From assembly GCF_021555175.1 (NCBI RefSeq), contig NZ_JAKGRW010000019.1:1-64000 (forward strand): a DNA stretch of 64,000 nucleotides, in the 5' to 3' direction. The notes beneath the pieces were generated by a model. That model searched no databases, was not told the origin of the DNA, and was given only the letters and a program-made list of their open reading frames with translations. How positions within the stretch are numbered: the first letter of the stretch is position 1; each line of letters begins with the position of its first letter. Below are positions 20,103 to 28,866 of this stretch, piece after piece. Made by a program: the position numbers and the translations under genes. Source of the DNA: Nocardioides alcanivorans. Lineage in GTDB: Bacteria; Actinomycetota; Actinomycetes; Propionibacteriales; Nocardioidaceae.

Positions 20103-21730
20103 GGCGTCCCCCTCAACGCGCGTCGGCGCAGCCAGACCCCGGCCAGGCCGGGCAACATCACCAGCGCGAGCAGTTCGGCGACGGCGACCCAGCCGAAGAG
20201 CTTGCGCTCGGCCTTCCGGTCGGCGCTGACCTCCATCGGATTGGCAAAGACCTCACTCGCGGCGGTGCTGCCGGGCGCAGTGCTGACCGGCTCCCCGGTC
20301 TCCGGGTCGACCTGGGGCGGCGCATCCGTGTCAACGGTCGTGTCGGGGTCGCTCTGTTCCCCGGGGGCCGCGACATCGTCAGCCTTCTTCTCGCTGTCGG
20401 CGGGCGCGTCCTCGGTCGACGGCTCGCCGGTGCCCGTCCCGGTCGAGCACGGGCCGGCACCCTGCTTGTCGCAGGCCGCCGGCATCGGCGCGATCTTGGC
20501 GAGGCGGTTCTCGTTGAGCTTGCCGGCGACGAACGTGGGATTGTTGCAGCTGGCGACGCTGCGGTTCTTGGCGTCCACTCCCGAATCGGCCTTGGCCAGC
20601 AGGTTGAGTTGTTCGAACCCTGCCTGCACCAGGTTGAGCGGCAACGGTGAGTAGCCGTAGTCCCCGGCCTTCGACTGGCCCTCGCACAGCGAGTAGTACA
20701 TGAAGTCCATCAGTGTCTGACGCTTCGCCGTGGTCATTCGCCGGTCGTCGGCCCCCGTCGGCAGGATGAGGTAGGAGTAGGACGACAACGGATAGGTCCG
20801 CGGGTCCTTGGCACGATAGACCTCGTCGAGGATCTGGGTCAGATACATCTGCGAGCCCTTGTCGGTGTTGATCCGCGCCTTCGTCAGCGCCACCGCGACG
20901 TTGTAGCGCGTCGGCTCGACGTAGTAGCCGCCCTTGTTGAGCACCTTCACGACCGGGTAGTTCTTGTTCACCGGGTAGGAGTACTCGACATACGCGATCG
21001 CTCCGTTGCCGGAGAAACCGGAGACGGTGTTCATCACCTGGTCCGAGCCCGAGGGCGCCTGCATCTTGCCCTTGCGTGGGTAGTACGACGTGTAGCCCGC
21101 GCGCCCGTTGTAGGCGCGCCACAGCGACGGGTACTCCTTGTCGAGCCACGTCGTGAACTGGGCGGTCGTGCCGGAACCGTCGCCACGGACGACCGGGATG
21201 ATGTCGAGGCTGGGCAGCGCTCGGCCATTGTTGTCCTTGGTGATCGCGGGGTCGTTCCAGTTGGTGATCTGGTTGGTGAAGATCTTGGCGATCGTCTCGC
21301 CGGACAGGCGAAGGTTCTTCACCATCTTTCCGCCGACCTTGATCTGGTAGGTGAACGCCGTGCCACCCGCCACGATCGGGATGTAGGCGTAGTCACGACC
21401 GTTCGCGTTGTCGGCCGCTCCGAACTCGTCGACACCCGGGTAGGGGATCTCGCTGATCCCGAAGTCGGTCACGTTCTGTGCAAAGTTCTTCCGACCGGTC
21501 GATGAGCCACCACCGCTGTAGGTGACCTTCATGCCGCTGGCGTCGACGTCCGCGATCCACTGCTGGACGATGTTCTCCGACCACGTGGAGCCAGATCCCT
21601 CGATCTGCGCGTAGGCGACCCGGGCCGCCGTACGGCCGTCGTCGGGCGCGAGCGCTGCCGCAGCGATCGGCGCCATGAGGGTGAGCAGGGCTGCGAGCAC
21701 CGCCGCCAGGTTGCGGAGAGGGCGGATCAA
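20099..21730 (-). CDS. pstS: Phosphate-binding protein PstS with C-terminal membrane anchor
   Basis: This 543-residue protein starts at a TTG at 21730 that overlaps the pstA stop. After a signal segment (NLAAVLAALLTLMAPIAAAALA) come the PstS blocks GSGSTWSENIVQQWI, YSGGGSSTGRKNF, DFGISEIPYPG, FTNQITNWNDPAI, VVRGDGSGTTAQFTTWL and GNGAIAYVEYSYP, which carry phosphate ligands in the family. After ~400 residues an acidic linker (PQVDPETGEPVSTAP) leads to a single membrane helix (GWVAVAELLALVMLPGLAGV) and a basic end. Anchoring by a C-terminal helix replaces the lipoprotein anchor usual for Gram-positive PstS. It is translationally coupled to pstA. Confidence 0.92.
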   Translation of the reverse strand: MIRPLRNLAAVLAALLTLMAPIAAAALAPDDGRTAARVAYAQIEGSGSTWSENIVQQWIADVDASGMKVTYSGGGSSTGRKNFAQNVTDFGISEIPYPGVDEFGAADNANGRDYAYIPIVAGGTAFTYQIKVGGKMVKNLRLSGETIAKIFTNQITNWNDPAITKDNNGRALPSLDIIPVVRGDGSGTTAQFTTWLDKEYPSLWRAYNGRAGYTSYYPRKGKMQAPSGSDQVMNTVSGFSGNGAIAYVEYSYPVNKNYPVVKVLNKGGYYVEPTRYNVAVALTKARINTDKGSQMYLTQILDEVYRAKDPRTYPLSSYSYLILPTGADDRRMTTAKRQTLMDFMYYSLCEGQSKAGDYGYSPLPLNLVQAGFEQLNLLAKADSGVDAKNRSVASCNNPTFVAGKLNENRLAKIAPMPAACDKQGAGPCSTGTGTGEPSTEDAPADSEKKADDVAAPGEQSDPDTTVDTDAPPQVDPETGEPVSTAPGSTAASEVFANPMEVSADRKAERKLFGWVAVAELLALVMLPGLAGVWLRRRALRGTP

Positions 21731-22908
21731 CGGGTCCTCCTGAAGGACGGGACGAGGCCACCCAGGCGGTGACGCAAGCGGGTGCGATTGCTGCGGGGAC
21801 GGGCCAGCAGGCGGGCGATCACGAACAGGACCAGGACGAGTCCCAGCAACACGGTCGCCGCGGCGAAGGCGCGAGCCTCGGCCATCGGCTCACCGCTGCG
21901 GACGGTGCTGAAGATGTAGAGCGGCAGCGAGTTCATGACGCCGTCGGTCGGGTCGGCGACCAGGAACATCGCGGCTCCCGAGGTGAGCAGCACCGGCGAT
22001 GTCTCGCCGACACCACGAGCGACGCCGAGGATCAACGCGGTCGCCAGACCTGGCCGAGCAGTGGGGAGTACGACGTGCCACACGGTCCGCCAGCGACTCG
22101 CGCCGAGCGCCAGGCTCGCCTCGCGCAAGTTGCCGGGCACGACCCTCAACACGACGTCGGCAGCGCGGGCGATGATGGGCAGCATCATCACCGCGAGGGC
22201 GAGAGCGGCAGCCAGACCCGACTTGGGCACGCCGAGCGCGACGATCAGGACGGCATAGATGAAGAGACCGGCCACGATGGAGGGAAGCGCCGTCATCGCC
22301 TCGACGACGGTGCGCACCACCTTGGCGAAGCGGCCGCCGACCTCGGTCATGAAGACAGCGGTGCCGATGCCCAACGGCACCGTGATGGCCACCGCGATGC
22401 CGATCTGGATCAACGAGCCGACGATGGCATGCAGCACCCCGCCCTGGGTGAACGGGTCGCGCGGGCCGGTGCCCGCCATGTCCTCGGTGAAGAAGTTCCA
22501 GTGCACCAGGGGCTCCCAGCCACGCAGCACCACGAAGACGATGATGCTGACCAGCGCGAACCCGACGATTCCTGCGGCCCCGGTGATGAGTGCCTCGACC
22601 ACTCGGTCGGTCACGTCGACCGCCCTGCCGGTGAGGGCGGTGGTGAGAGCAATCATGAGCAGTCCGCAGACGAACCAGGTGATGGCGAACCAGGCCGGTC
22701 CCGTCAGCGGGAGCAGGCGGGCCGTGATCACCCACGCCAGCGCCAGCGCCGCGACCCAGGAGCCCCACCGCACCGCGCGATCATCCAGGTTGGGTTTGCC
22801 GAGACCGATGATCGGGTGCGGCACCCGATCACCTGGCGGGAGGGTGGGGATCTCCGTGGTGCCGGAGGTGCCCGGGGAGCGGGTGGGTTCCGAGGCGGCC
22901 ACAGCCAT
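21727..22908 (-). CDS. pstA: Phosphate ABC transporter permease PstA
   Basis: This 393-residue permease starts at the ATG at 22908, one base after the pstC stop. It shows membrane helices throughout, the binding-protein-dependent transport motif (NLREASLALGASRWRTVWHVVLP, the EAA loop) and PstA-type blocks HAIVGSLIQIGIAVAITVPLG and ALPSIVAGLFIYAVLIV. An N-terminal extension with two extra hydrophobic stretches (WGSWVAALALAWVITARLL, FAITWFVCGLLMIALTTAL) precedes the core and makes it longer than the usual ~290 residues. It pairs with PstC in the importer. Confidence 0.94.
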   Translation of the reverse strand: MAVAASEPTRSPGTSGTTEIPTLPPGDRVPHPIIGLGKPNLDDRAVRWGSWVAALALAWVITARLLPLTGPAWFAITWFVCGLLMIALTTALTGRAVDVTDRVVEALITGAAGIVGFALVSIIVFVVLRGWEPLVHWNFFTEDMAGTGPRDPFTQGGVLHAIVGSLIQIGIAVAITVPLGIGTAVFMTEVGGRFAKVVRTVVEAMTALPSIVAGLFIYAVLIVALGVPKSGLAAALALAVMMLPIIARAADVVLRVVPGNLREASLALGASRWRTVWHVVLPTARPGLATALILGVARGVGETSPVLLTSGAAMFLVADPTDGVMNSLPLYIFSTVRSGEPMAEARAFAAATVLLGLVLVLFVIARLLARPRSNRTRLRHRLGGLVPSFRRTR

Positions 22909-22909
22909 G

Positions 22910-23917
22910 TCAGGCCTCCGCTCCGGCCCCGGAGCGGCTCCGGTTGACGACGATCGCAGCGAGGGTGTTGATCACGAGCGTGATCACGAAGAGCACGAAT
23001 CCTGCGGCAAGCAGCGCCGAGAGCTGGGCCGGGCTGGCATCACCGAAGCGGCCCGCGATGAGGGCGCTGATGGAGTTCGTGCCCACCTCCAGCACGCGGA
23101 ACTTGAGGTCGAAGGCCGGGGAGATGATCAACAGCACCGCGATCGTCTCGCCCAGGGCGCGACCGAGTCCGAGCATCGTGCCGCCGATGATGCCGCCGCG
23201 ACCGAAGGGCAGCACCACCGCACGGATGACGCCCCAGCGGGTGGCGCCGAGCGCCAGCGCGGCCTCCTTCTCTCCCGGAGGCGTCTGTGCGAAGACCTCG
23301 CGCATCACAGCGCAGGCCATCGGGAGCACCATCATCGCGACGGCGATGCCGGCGCAGAACGCGCTGGCGACATAGCGGTTGGACTGCCACACGGCGGCGT
23401 CCGCATCGGCCTCGACCGCGAAGATCGGGATCCAGCCGAGGTGTTGGTGCAGCCAGTGCGCGAAGGCAGCTGCGTGCGGCATGACCAGGAAGAAGCCCCA
23501 GAGTCCGTAGACGATGCTCGGCACTGCGGCCATCAGGTCGACCAGTGACACCAGCGTCGCCTTGAACCTCAACGGGGCGTACTCGCTGATGTAGAGCGCG
23601 GTACCGAGCGCGAGCGGGAAGGCGATCACCAACGCCACGACGGCGATCGAGACCGTGCCAACCAGCACCGATCCAATGCCGAGCACATTCGCTTCGGGCT
23701 CCCACGAGGTCTCGGTGAAGAAGGAGAACCCGAACCGCTTCAGGGTGGGCACTGCCTGCCAGGCAAGGAAGACGCCGATGCCACCGGTGATCACCAGGAC
23801 CGTGGCGCCGACGGCAGTGGCACTCCACTCGAAGACACGGTCTGCGCCCGTTGGGCGCCGAGACAGGCGACGTGGCGTCACCTCGTGGGCGGGCAGTTCG
23901 GTGCGAAGGATGGTCAC
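22910..23917 (-). CDS. pstC: Phosphate ABC transporter permease PstC
   Basis: This is a permease of about 335 residues. Helices such as ATVLVITGGIGVFLAW and the EAA loop KEAALALGATRWGVIRAVVLPF are present, with PstC-typical SLVDLMAAVPSIVYGLWGFFL and GLGRALGETIAVLLIIS. I use the GTG at 23917 (VTILRTELPAHE) because the upstream in-frame extension to 24001 is unlike the family; no strong Shine-Dalgarno sequence decides it. It is the first gene of the seven-gene phosphate operon, which reads leftward with overlaps or very short gaps. Confidence 0.92.
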   Translation of the reverse strand: MTILRTELPAHEVTPRRLSRRPTGADRVFEWSATAVGATVLVITGGIGVFLAWQAVPTLKRFGFSFFTETSWEPEANVLGIGSVLVGTVSIAVVALVIAFPLALGTALYISEYAPLRFKATLVSLVDLMAAVPSIVYGLWGFFLVMPHAAAFAHWLHQHLGWIPIFAVEADADAAVWQSNRYVASAFCAGIAVAMMVLPMACAVMREVFAQTPPGEKEAALALGATRWGVIRAVVLPFGRGGIIGGTMLGLGRALGETIAVLLIISPAFDLKFRVLEVGTNSISALIAGRFGDASPAQLSALLAAGFVLFVITLVINTLAAIVVNRSRSGAGAEA

Positions 23918-24012
23918 GCGTCCGGGCTTCTGACTGGTCGTTAGCCCGCATCGCGACGATGGACGAGCCTGGAGCGTCGACGCCCGAACACCGACGCGCA
24001 CACCATGCCCAC

Positions 24013-24031
24013 CACCGACGACAGGTCGGTG
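24013..24031 (-). terminator. Small hairpin after the lytic transglycosylase gene
   Basis: A 7-bp perfect inverted repeat (caccgac / gtcggtg, 5-base loop) lies 49 bases beyond the transglycosylase stop. No T-run follows, so it is at best a weak terminator. Confidence 0.35.
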
Positions 24032-24035
24032 CGAC

Positions 24036-24057
24036 TCAGATGAACTCCCCGGGAACA
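24036..24057 (-). promoter_or_regulatory. Candidate PHO box upstream of pstC
   Basis: Read on the minus strand, two 11-base direct units begin with GTTC (GTTCCCGGGGA then GTTCATCTGAG), the spacing of PhoP direct repeats in Streptomyces. It lies about 120 bases upstream of the pstC start. Only the second unit fits the consensus well, so this is tentative. Confidence 0.4.
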
Positions 24058-24079
24058 GCCGGGCAGCAATGGGGGTGGC

Positions 24080-24845
24080 TCAGTCGGAGACCCGGTCGGC
24101 GTACGAGGTCGCCGCCCGGAAGACCGCGTCGGCGTACTCCACCGAGCGGTTGTAGGAGAGCACTGCGTTGCGCCAGCCCTCCCCGGTCGTGAGGTCGGCC
24201 CCGCTCGCGCACAGATAGCGAGCAGCGGTCCAGGCGGCGTCATCGAGGTCGTGCGGGTCGACCACGCCGTCGCCGTCGGCGTCGGTGCCCCAGCGCTCCC
24301 ACGACTCGCTGATGAACTGCATCGGCCCGACCGCACGGTCCCATCGGGCGTTGCCGTGCCACTGCTTCGAGGCCGGGGTCGCAGGGATGGCCGCATAGGG
24401 CCCCTCCCCGTCGAGCACCGGCCCGAGGATCCGTGAGCTCGGCACGCCGTCATCGCCCAAGGTGCGGCCACCGATGGTGCCGTGGTGGGACTCGTTCCAG
24501 CCGACCCCGGCGAGGGTGTTCCACCCGATTCGGCAGTCGGGCAGTTCCCGTCCGGCCAGGATCGCGGCGCGCCCGTAGGCCCGCATCGCCGGCACCGGAA
24601 TGCCCGTCTGCTCGCTGGTTCGCTTCACCCAGGCCGGGTCGGGTTGCACGATGTCACCCGTGCTCTGGCCGTACGCCGGCGCGACCGGCGCGACGGTCGG
24701 TGGCACCTGCCTGGCTATCACTGCGGAAGGGGCGCATCGGAGCCGCCGCGGAAGGCCCACACCGCCATCGCCCCGGCGATCACGAGCGCACCGAGGAGAA
24801 GCACTGCCGCGAGTGCGCTCGCCGCGATCGCACTCCCCGGTTCAC
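24080..24845 (-). CDS. Secreted lytic transglycosylase (MltB-like), probable two frameshifts in the signal region
   Basis: The mature domain has the lysozyme-like transglycosylase pattern of actinobacterial MltB-type enzymes: catalytic glutamate in GVGWNESHHGTIGG, then RILGPVLDG, RAVGPMQFISESWERWGTD, a Ca-loop-like DADGDGVVDPHDLDDAA and YNRSVEYADAVF. It would cleave peptidoglycan outside the membrane. The open frame from 24760 has no signal peptide, but an adjacent frame encodes SALAAVLLLGALVIAGAMAVW. Adding one base to the G run 24729-24732 and one to the C run 24835-24838 gives a GTG start at 24845 and a continuous signal-anchor. The start is therefore a reconstruction; the domain call is secure. 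Confidence 0.8.
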
Positions 24846-24879
24846 GCCGGCAAGTGTAGGTGGCCGGCCAACGCCTCCG

Positions 24880-25473
24880 TCACGGCTGTGGGACGACCTG
24901 GCGCCGGAGTCTGGCCAGGCCCTGCCGGTGGTGCCAGGTGATCGCACGCATGCCGATCCCGCGTGCGGCTCGGGTGTTCGTGGTCGAGTCGTCGACGAAG
25001 ACGACCTCCTGCGGAGTCGCCCGAAGGGCGTCCAGCACCTTCTCGAAGAACTCCTCACTCGGCTTGGCGGCGCCGAGCTCACACGAGAAGAAGCAGGTGT
25101 CGAAGAGCTCTCCGTAACCGAGCCGGTGACGCATCAGCGCCGCCCGTTCGGGGTGCTGGTTGCTCGCCAGATGCACCTCCGCCCCGGCGTCGCGAAGCTC
25201 ACCGACCCACGACAGGAGCCCCACATGTGGCTCGATCCGGCCCCAGACGTCGGCATGGACCTGCTCCGGGTCGGCCGTGATGCCTCGGCGTCGCAGGGCG
25301 TCCGCGAGGACCGGCAGGAAGTCGCCGGCGCCACGCACGGTCGGCGCCTCCTCGATCACGAGGTCGCCGAAGAGTCCGCCCGGGTCGGCGGTGTGGCCGG
25401 CGAGTACGTCGTCCCACCCACCCGGGCGGTGCTGCACCACCCCGTCCGCGTCGAGGAGGAGGTGGCGCACCAT
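24880..25473 (-). CDS. HAD-family hydrolase
   Basis: This 197-residue haloacid-dehalogenase-like phosphatase has motif I LLLDADGVV, motif II LASNQHPER, the motif III lysine in GAAKPSEEFF and motif IV VVFVDDSTTN. The cap is of the small helical (subfamily IA-like) kind. The ATG at 25473 overlaps the stop of the upstream phosphatase gene (TGATG), so the two are coupled. The substrate is not predictable. Confidence 0.86.
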   Translation of the reverse strand: MVRHLLLDADGVVQHRPGGWDDVLAGHTADPGGLFGDLVIEEAPTVRGAGDFLPVLADALRRRGITADPEQVHADVWGRIEPHVGLLSWVGELRDAGAEVHLASNQHPERAALMRHRLGYGELFDTCFFSCELGAAKPSEEFFEKVLDALRATPQEVVFVDDSTTNTRAARGIGMRAITWHHRQGLARLRRQVVPQP

Positions 25474-26270
25474 CAGTCCGTGCCGTGCTCGTTGACGAAG
25501 GCGATGATCCGATCGGCCAGCTCGGGCCGGCAGACGATCAGGTCGGGCAGGGACGTGTCGGCGCCGTTGTAGACCAGCGGCGATCCGTCGACACGCGAGC
25601 AGTGCAACCCGGCAGCGCGAGCGACCGCAACCGGCGCCGCGTTGTCCCACTGGTACTGCCCACCTGCGTGCACGTAGGCGTCTGCGAGGTCGCGGACGAC
25701 CGACATGACCTTGACCCCGGCGGAGCCCATCGGGACCAGCTCGGCGTCGATCGCCTCGGCGAGCGCCTGCACGAAGGCCGGCGGGCGGCTGCGGGAGACG
25801 GCAATACGCGGCTTGGCGCCAGCCCGGTGGTCGACCTCGTCGAGACCGGGCACGACCGCGGGCTGGCCGGTGTTGAAGGTCTCGCCCAGCATCGGCTGCG
25901 CGACGGCGCCGACGGTGAGTTCACCGTCTTCCCACAACGCCACGTGGACGGCCCAGTCGTCGCGCGGCGGCTCGGAGAACTCCCGGGTGCCGTCGAGCGG
26001 ATCGATGATCCACACCCGCGAGGCGCTCAGGCGGGCCTGGTCGTCGGTGGCCTCCTCGGAAAGCACCGCGTCGTCCGGGCGGTGCTCGGCGAGCAGCTGC
26101 GCGAGCACTGCCTGCGCGGCCTGGTCACCGGCATCCTTGAGCGCCTTGCCCTCGAGGCCTTCGGCACGCACCTCGAGCAGACGCTCACCGGCAACGGTGG
26201 CGAGCCAGGTGGCGAGGACGTGGTCATCGGTGGCCGCAGCGGCAGGAAACTCAATCACGGCCCAGACCAT
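25473..26270 (-). CDS. Inositol-monophosphatase-family phosphatase, CysQ-like
   Basis: This 265-residue protein has the Mg-dependent phosphatase signatures SEEATDD, WIIDPLDGTREF (metal-binding DPLDGT) and QYQWDNAAPVAVARAAGL. The arrangement, with a compact N-terminus and VGAVAQPMLGETF, best fits the 3'(2'),5'-bisphosphate nucleotidase CysQ, which recycles PAP from sulfate assimilation. Histidinol phosphatase or inositol phosphatase remain possible. It is followed by the HAD gene with overlapping stop and start. No clear Shine-Dalgarno sequence decides the start; GTG at about 26258 is an alternative. Confidence 0.82.
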   Translation of the reverse strand: MVWAVIEFPAAAATDDHVLATWLATVAGERLLEVRAEGLEGKALKDAGDQAAQAVLAQLLAEHRPDDAVLSEEATDDQARLSASRVWIIDPLDGTREFSEPPRDDWAVHVALWEDGELTVGAVAQPMLGETFNTGQPAVVPGLDEVDHRAGAKPRIAVSRSRPPAFVQALAEAIDAELVPMGSAGVKVMSVVRDLADAYVHAGGQYQWDNAAPVAVARAAGLHCSRVDGSPLVYNGADTSLPDLIVCRPELADRIIAFVNEHGTD

Positions 26271-26306
26271 ACCGGGATGCTGCGACAGCCGCAGATGCTG
26301 CTCTGG

Positions 26307-26894
26307 TCAGCGGTTGAACCGCTGCTGGGTGCGCTCCAGGCCCTCCGTGACGAGGCACTCGACGGCGTCGGCAGCGTCATCGATCTGGAACGGCAACTCC
26401 TTGCGCTCGGCCGACGAGTAGTTCGAGAGCACGAAGTCGGCGACCTCCTGCCGGCCGGGCGGACGCCCGATGCCGGCGCGGACCCGGAAGAAGTCACCCG
26501 TGCCAAAGGAGGAGCGCATCGACTTGAGGCCGTTGTGGCCGTTGTCGCCACCACCGAACTTGGTGCGCAGGGTGCCGAAATCGATGTCGAGCTCGTCGTG
26601 GATCGCGATGATCCGCTCCGGCGGGACCTTGTAGAACGAGGCCACCGCCTTGACCGGTCCCCCGACCTCGTTCATGTAGCTGCGGGGGCGCACCAGCACC
26701 ACCCGCGGGCCGGGCACGCCGAAGCGCCCCTCGACCACGTCGGCGCGGCCAGACTTGTGGGAGCGGAAGGTGCCTCCCAGCCGCTTGGCCAGCTCGTCGT
26801 TGACGAGGTAGCCGACGTTGTGCCGGTGCCCGGAATAGGAGGGACCGGGATTCCCGAGTCCGACCACCAGCCACACGTCCTGTGCGTCGGTCAC
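26307..26894 (-). CDS. pth: Peptidyl-tRNA hydrolase
   Basis: Pth releases tRNA from peptidyl-tRNA that has dropped off ribosomes. Family blocks are [21 protein letters not shown] (with the catalytic His), [26 protein letters not shown] and [19 protein letters not shown] take the GTG at 26894, which follows GAGGACCGAGGAC and gives 195 residues, the family length. A GTG at 26945 overlapping the rplY stop would add 17 residues. It lies immediately downstream of rplY, the usual order in bacteria. Confidence 0.95.
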   Translation of the reverse strand: MTDAQDVWLVVGLGNPGPSYSGHRHNVGYLVNDELAKRLGGTFRSHKSGRADVVEGRFGVPGPRVVLVRPRSYMNEVGGPVKAVASFYKVPPERIIAIHDELDIDFGTLRTKFGGGDNGHNGLKSMRSSFGTGDFFRVRAGIGRPPGRQEVADFVLSNYSSAERKELPFQIDDAADAVECLVTEGLERTQQRFNR

Positions 26895-26941
26895 GTCCTC
26901 GGTCCTCCCGGTCCTCCAGTTCTTCCAGCGAGGGAAGAAGG

Positions 26942-27562
26942 TCACTCGGCCGCGGCGGCCGTCGCCTCGGCGGTGTCACCCTCGGCAACCTGCTCGCCGC
27001 TCTCGTCGCCCAGGTCCTGGTCGAGTGCCTCGGTCACGTTGACCAGCAGCAGCTCGGGGTCGGAGAGGAGCACGGAGCCCTCGGGCAGCGTCAGGTCGGA
27101 GGCGTGCACCATCAGGCCCGGCTCGGCACCCTCGATCGAGAACTCGAACGAGTCGGGAATGTTGGTGGCCTCGGCCTCGACCTGCACCGTGGTGCTGTCG
27201 GTGACCACGAGGGTGTTGCGGACGGCCTCGCCCAGGATCACGACGGGGACGTCGACGACGACCTTCTCGCCGCGCTTCACAGCGACGAAGTCGATGTGCT
27301 CGATGACCCGGCGGATCGGGTCGACCTGAACCTGCTTGGTCAGGGCGAGCTGCTCCTTGCCTTCGATCTCGAGGGCGAGCAGGGCGTTCGCGCCACCCTT
27401 CTTCAGGGCCATCGTCGTGGCGTGGGCCGGGAGGGCGATGTGGGAGGGCACCTCGCCGTGTTCGTAGACGACCGCGGGGATCTGGGCGGCGCGGCGCAGG
27501 CGACGTGCGGCGCCCTTGCCGAACTCGGTGCGGGTTTCGGCGGTGATCTTCTCGGCGGACAT
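26942..27562 (-). CDS. rplY: 50S ribosomal protein L25, general stress (Ctc) type
   Basis: This 206-residue L25 of the long Ctc class binds 5S rRNA through its N-terminal domain ([21 protein letters not shown], then [10 protein letters not shown]). The C-terminal TL5-like beta domain follows ([22 protein letters not shown]), with an acidic Ala-rich tail. The start ATG at 27562 has GAGGAG upstream. It is cotranscribed with pth. Confidence 0.95.
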   Translation of the reverse strand: MSAEKITAETRTEFGKGAARRLRRAAQIPAVVYEHGEVPSHIALPAHATTMALKKGGANALLALEIEGKEQLALTKQVQVDPIRRVIEHIDFVAVKRGEKVVVDVPVVILGEAVRNTLVVTDSTTVQVEAEATNIPDSFEFSIEGAEPGLMVHASDLTLPEGSVLLSDPELLLVNVTEALDQDLGDESGEQVAEGDTAEATAAAAE

Positions 27563-27625
27563 GCGGGTGCTCCTCGTTCGGTGATGCTTCTGGGTCGATG
27601 GGCCACCGGCTGGAGAGACACGAAA

Positions 27626-27655
27626 CGCCGCGCTCCGTGACGTGGACGCGCGGCG
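27626..27655 (-). terminator. GC hairpin between prs and rplY
   Basis: On the minus strand cgccgcgc and gcgcggcg form an 8-bp stem with a 14-base loop, followed by TTTCGT. The position, downstream of prs and 64 bases before the rplY start, suits a terminator of prs or a leader hairpin for rplY. Confidence 0.5.
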
Positions 27656-27786
27656 CTCAAGGCCGGCCCTGTCGATCACGGAGTCCGCTGCTTCGCAGCT
27701 GCTCCTCGCCGAGGCAACCTGAGAAGTCTAGGGCCGACGGGCGACCCCGGCCAAATCGTGCTGGGCGCCCCAGCCCGAAGGCACGC

Positions 27787-28767
27787 TCAGGCGTGACCGT
27801 CGAACATCGAGGTGACCGAACCGTCCTCGAAGACCGCACGGATCGCCTGCGCCAGCAGCGGGGCGATCGAGAGCGTGGTCAGCTTGTCGAACTGCTTCTC
27901 CTCCGGCACCGGCAGGGTGTCGGTGATGACGACCTCGGTGGCCGGGCTGTTCTTGAGCCGGTCGACCGCCGGGTCGGAGAGGATCGCGTGGGTCGCGGCG
28001 ATGACCACGCCCGCCGCGCCGTCGGCCATGAGCGCCTCGGCGGCCTTCACGATCGTGCCACCCGTGTCGATCATGTCGTCGGTGAGCACGCAGATGCGGT
28101 CCTTGATGTCGCCGACGACCCGGTTGGCGACGACCTCGTTGGCCACGTCGGTGCGTCGCGACTTGTGGATGAAGGCCAGCGGGACACCGCCGAGGCGGGC
28201 GGACCAGCGCTCGGCGACCTTGATCCGGCCGGCATCCGGGGAGACCATCGCGAGCGGCTGGTCGCCGTACTTCTCCTTGATGTATTCGGCCAGGACCGGC
28301 AACGCCATCAGGTGGTCGACCGGACCGTCGAAGAAGCCCTGGAGCTGGTCGGCGTGCAGGTCGACGGTGATGATGCGGTCGGCGCCGGCGGTCTTGAACA
28401 TGTCAGCCATCAGCCGGGCCGAGATCGGCTCGCGACCACGGTGCTTCTTGTCCTGGCGGCTGTAGCCCCAGAACGGCATGACCACGGTGATCCGCTTGGC
28501 CGAGGCGCGCTTGAGCGCGTCGACCATGATCAGGTGCTCCATGATCCATTCGTTGATGGGCATGGTGTGGCTCTGGATCACGAACGCGTCGCAGCCGCGG
28601 ACGGACTCCTCGTAGCGCACGTAGATCTCGCCGTTGGCGAACTCGTAGGCGGACGTCGGCACCAGCCGGGTGTCGAGCCGGTCGGCGACCTCCTCAGCAA
28701 GTGCTGGATGGGCCCGGCCGCTGAAGACCATGAGGTTCTTCTCGGTGGCTCGCTTCACTCCGGTCAC
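27787..28767 (-). CDS. prs: Ribose-phosphate pyrophosphokinase
   Basis: Prs makes PRPP from ribose 5-phosphate and ATP for nucleotide, His and Trp synthesis. The 326-residue sequence has the flexible-loop and ATP regions (VVMPFWGYSRQDKKHRGREP), the metal-binding VDLHADQLQGFFDGPVDHL and the PRPP loop VLTDDMIDTGGTIVKAAE. The GTG start at 28767 (VTGVKRATEKNLMVFSGR) gives normal length. It is downstream of glmU, a conserved actinobacterial pair. Confidence 0.97.
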   Translation of the reverse strand: MTGVKRATEKNLMVFSGRAHPALAEEVADRLDTRLVPTSAYEFANGEIYVRYEESVRGCDAFVIQSHTMPINEWIMEHLIMVDALKRASAKRITVVMPFWGYSRQDKKHRGREPISARLMADMFKTAGADRIITVDLHADQLQGFFDGPVDHLMALPVLAEYIKEKYGDQPLAMVSPDAGRIKVAERWSARLGGVPLAFIHKSRRTDVANEVVANRVVGDIKDRICVLTDDMIDTGGTIVKAAEALMADGAAGVVIAATHAILSDPAVDRLKNSPATEVVITDTLPVPEEKQFDKLTTLSIAPLLAQAIRAVFEDGSVTSMFDGHA

Positions 28768-28866
28768 GCTGGTGCTCCCTGTTGTTCGCGTGTCATTGGC
28801 GCCGGAGTCGATTGTGCCCCTTCACCCCGACGCATGGAAAACGCAGGGTGCCCAGTGAGACGACAC

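Noticed and set aside
16621..21730. LPXTG-type sortase substrates next to the sortase-like gene
   Set aside because: None of the neighbouring exported proteins has an LPxTG-like motif before its C-terminal helix, and the sortase lacks its catalytic residues.
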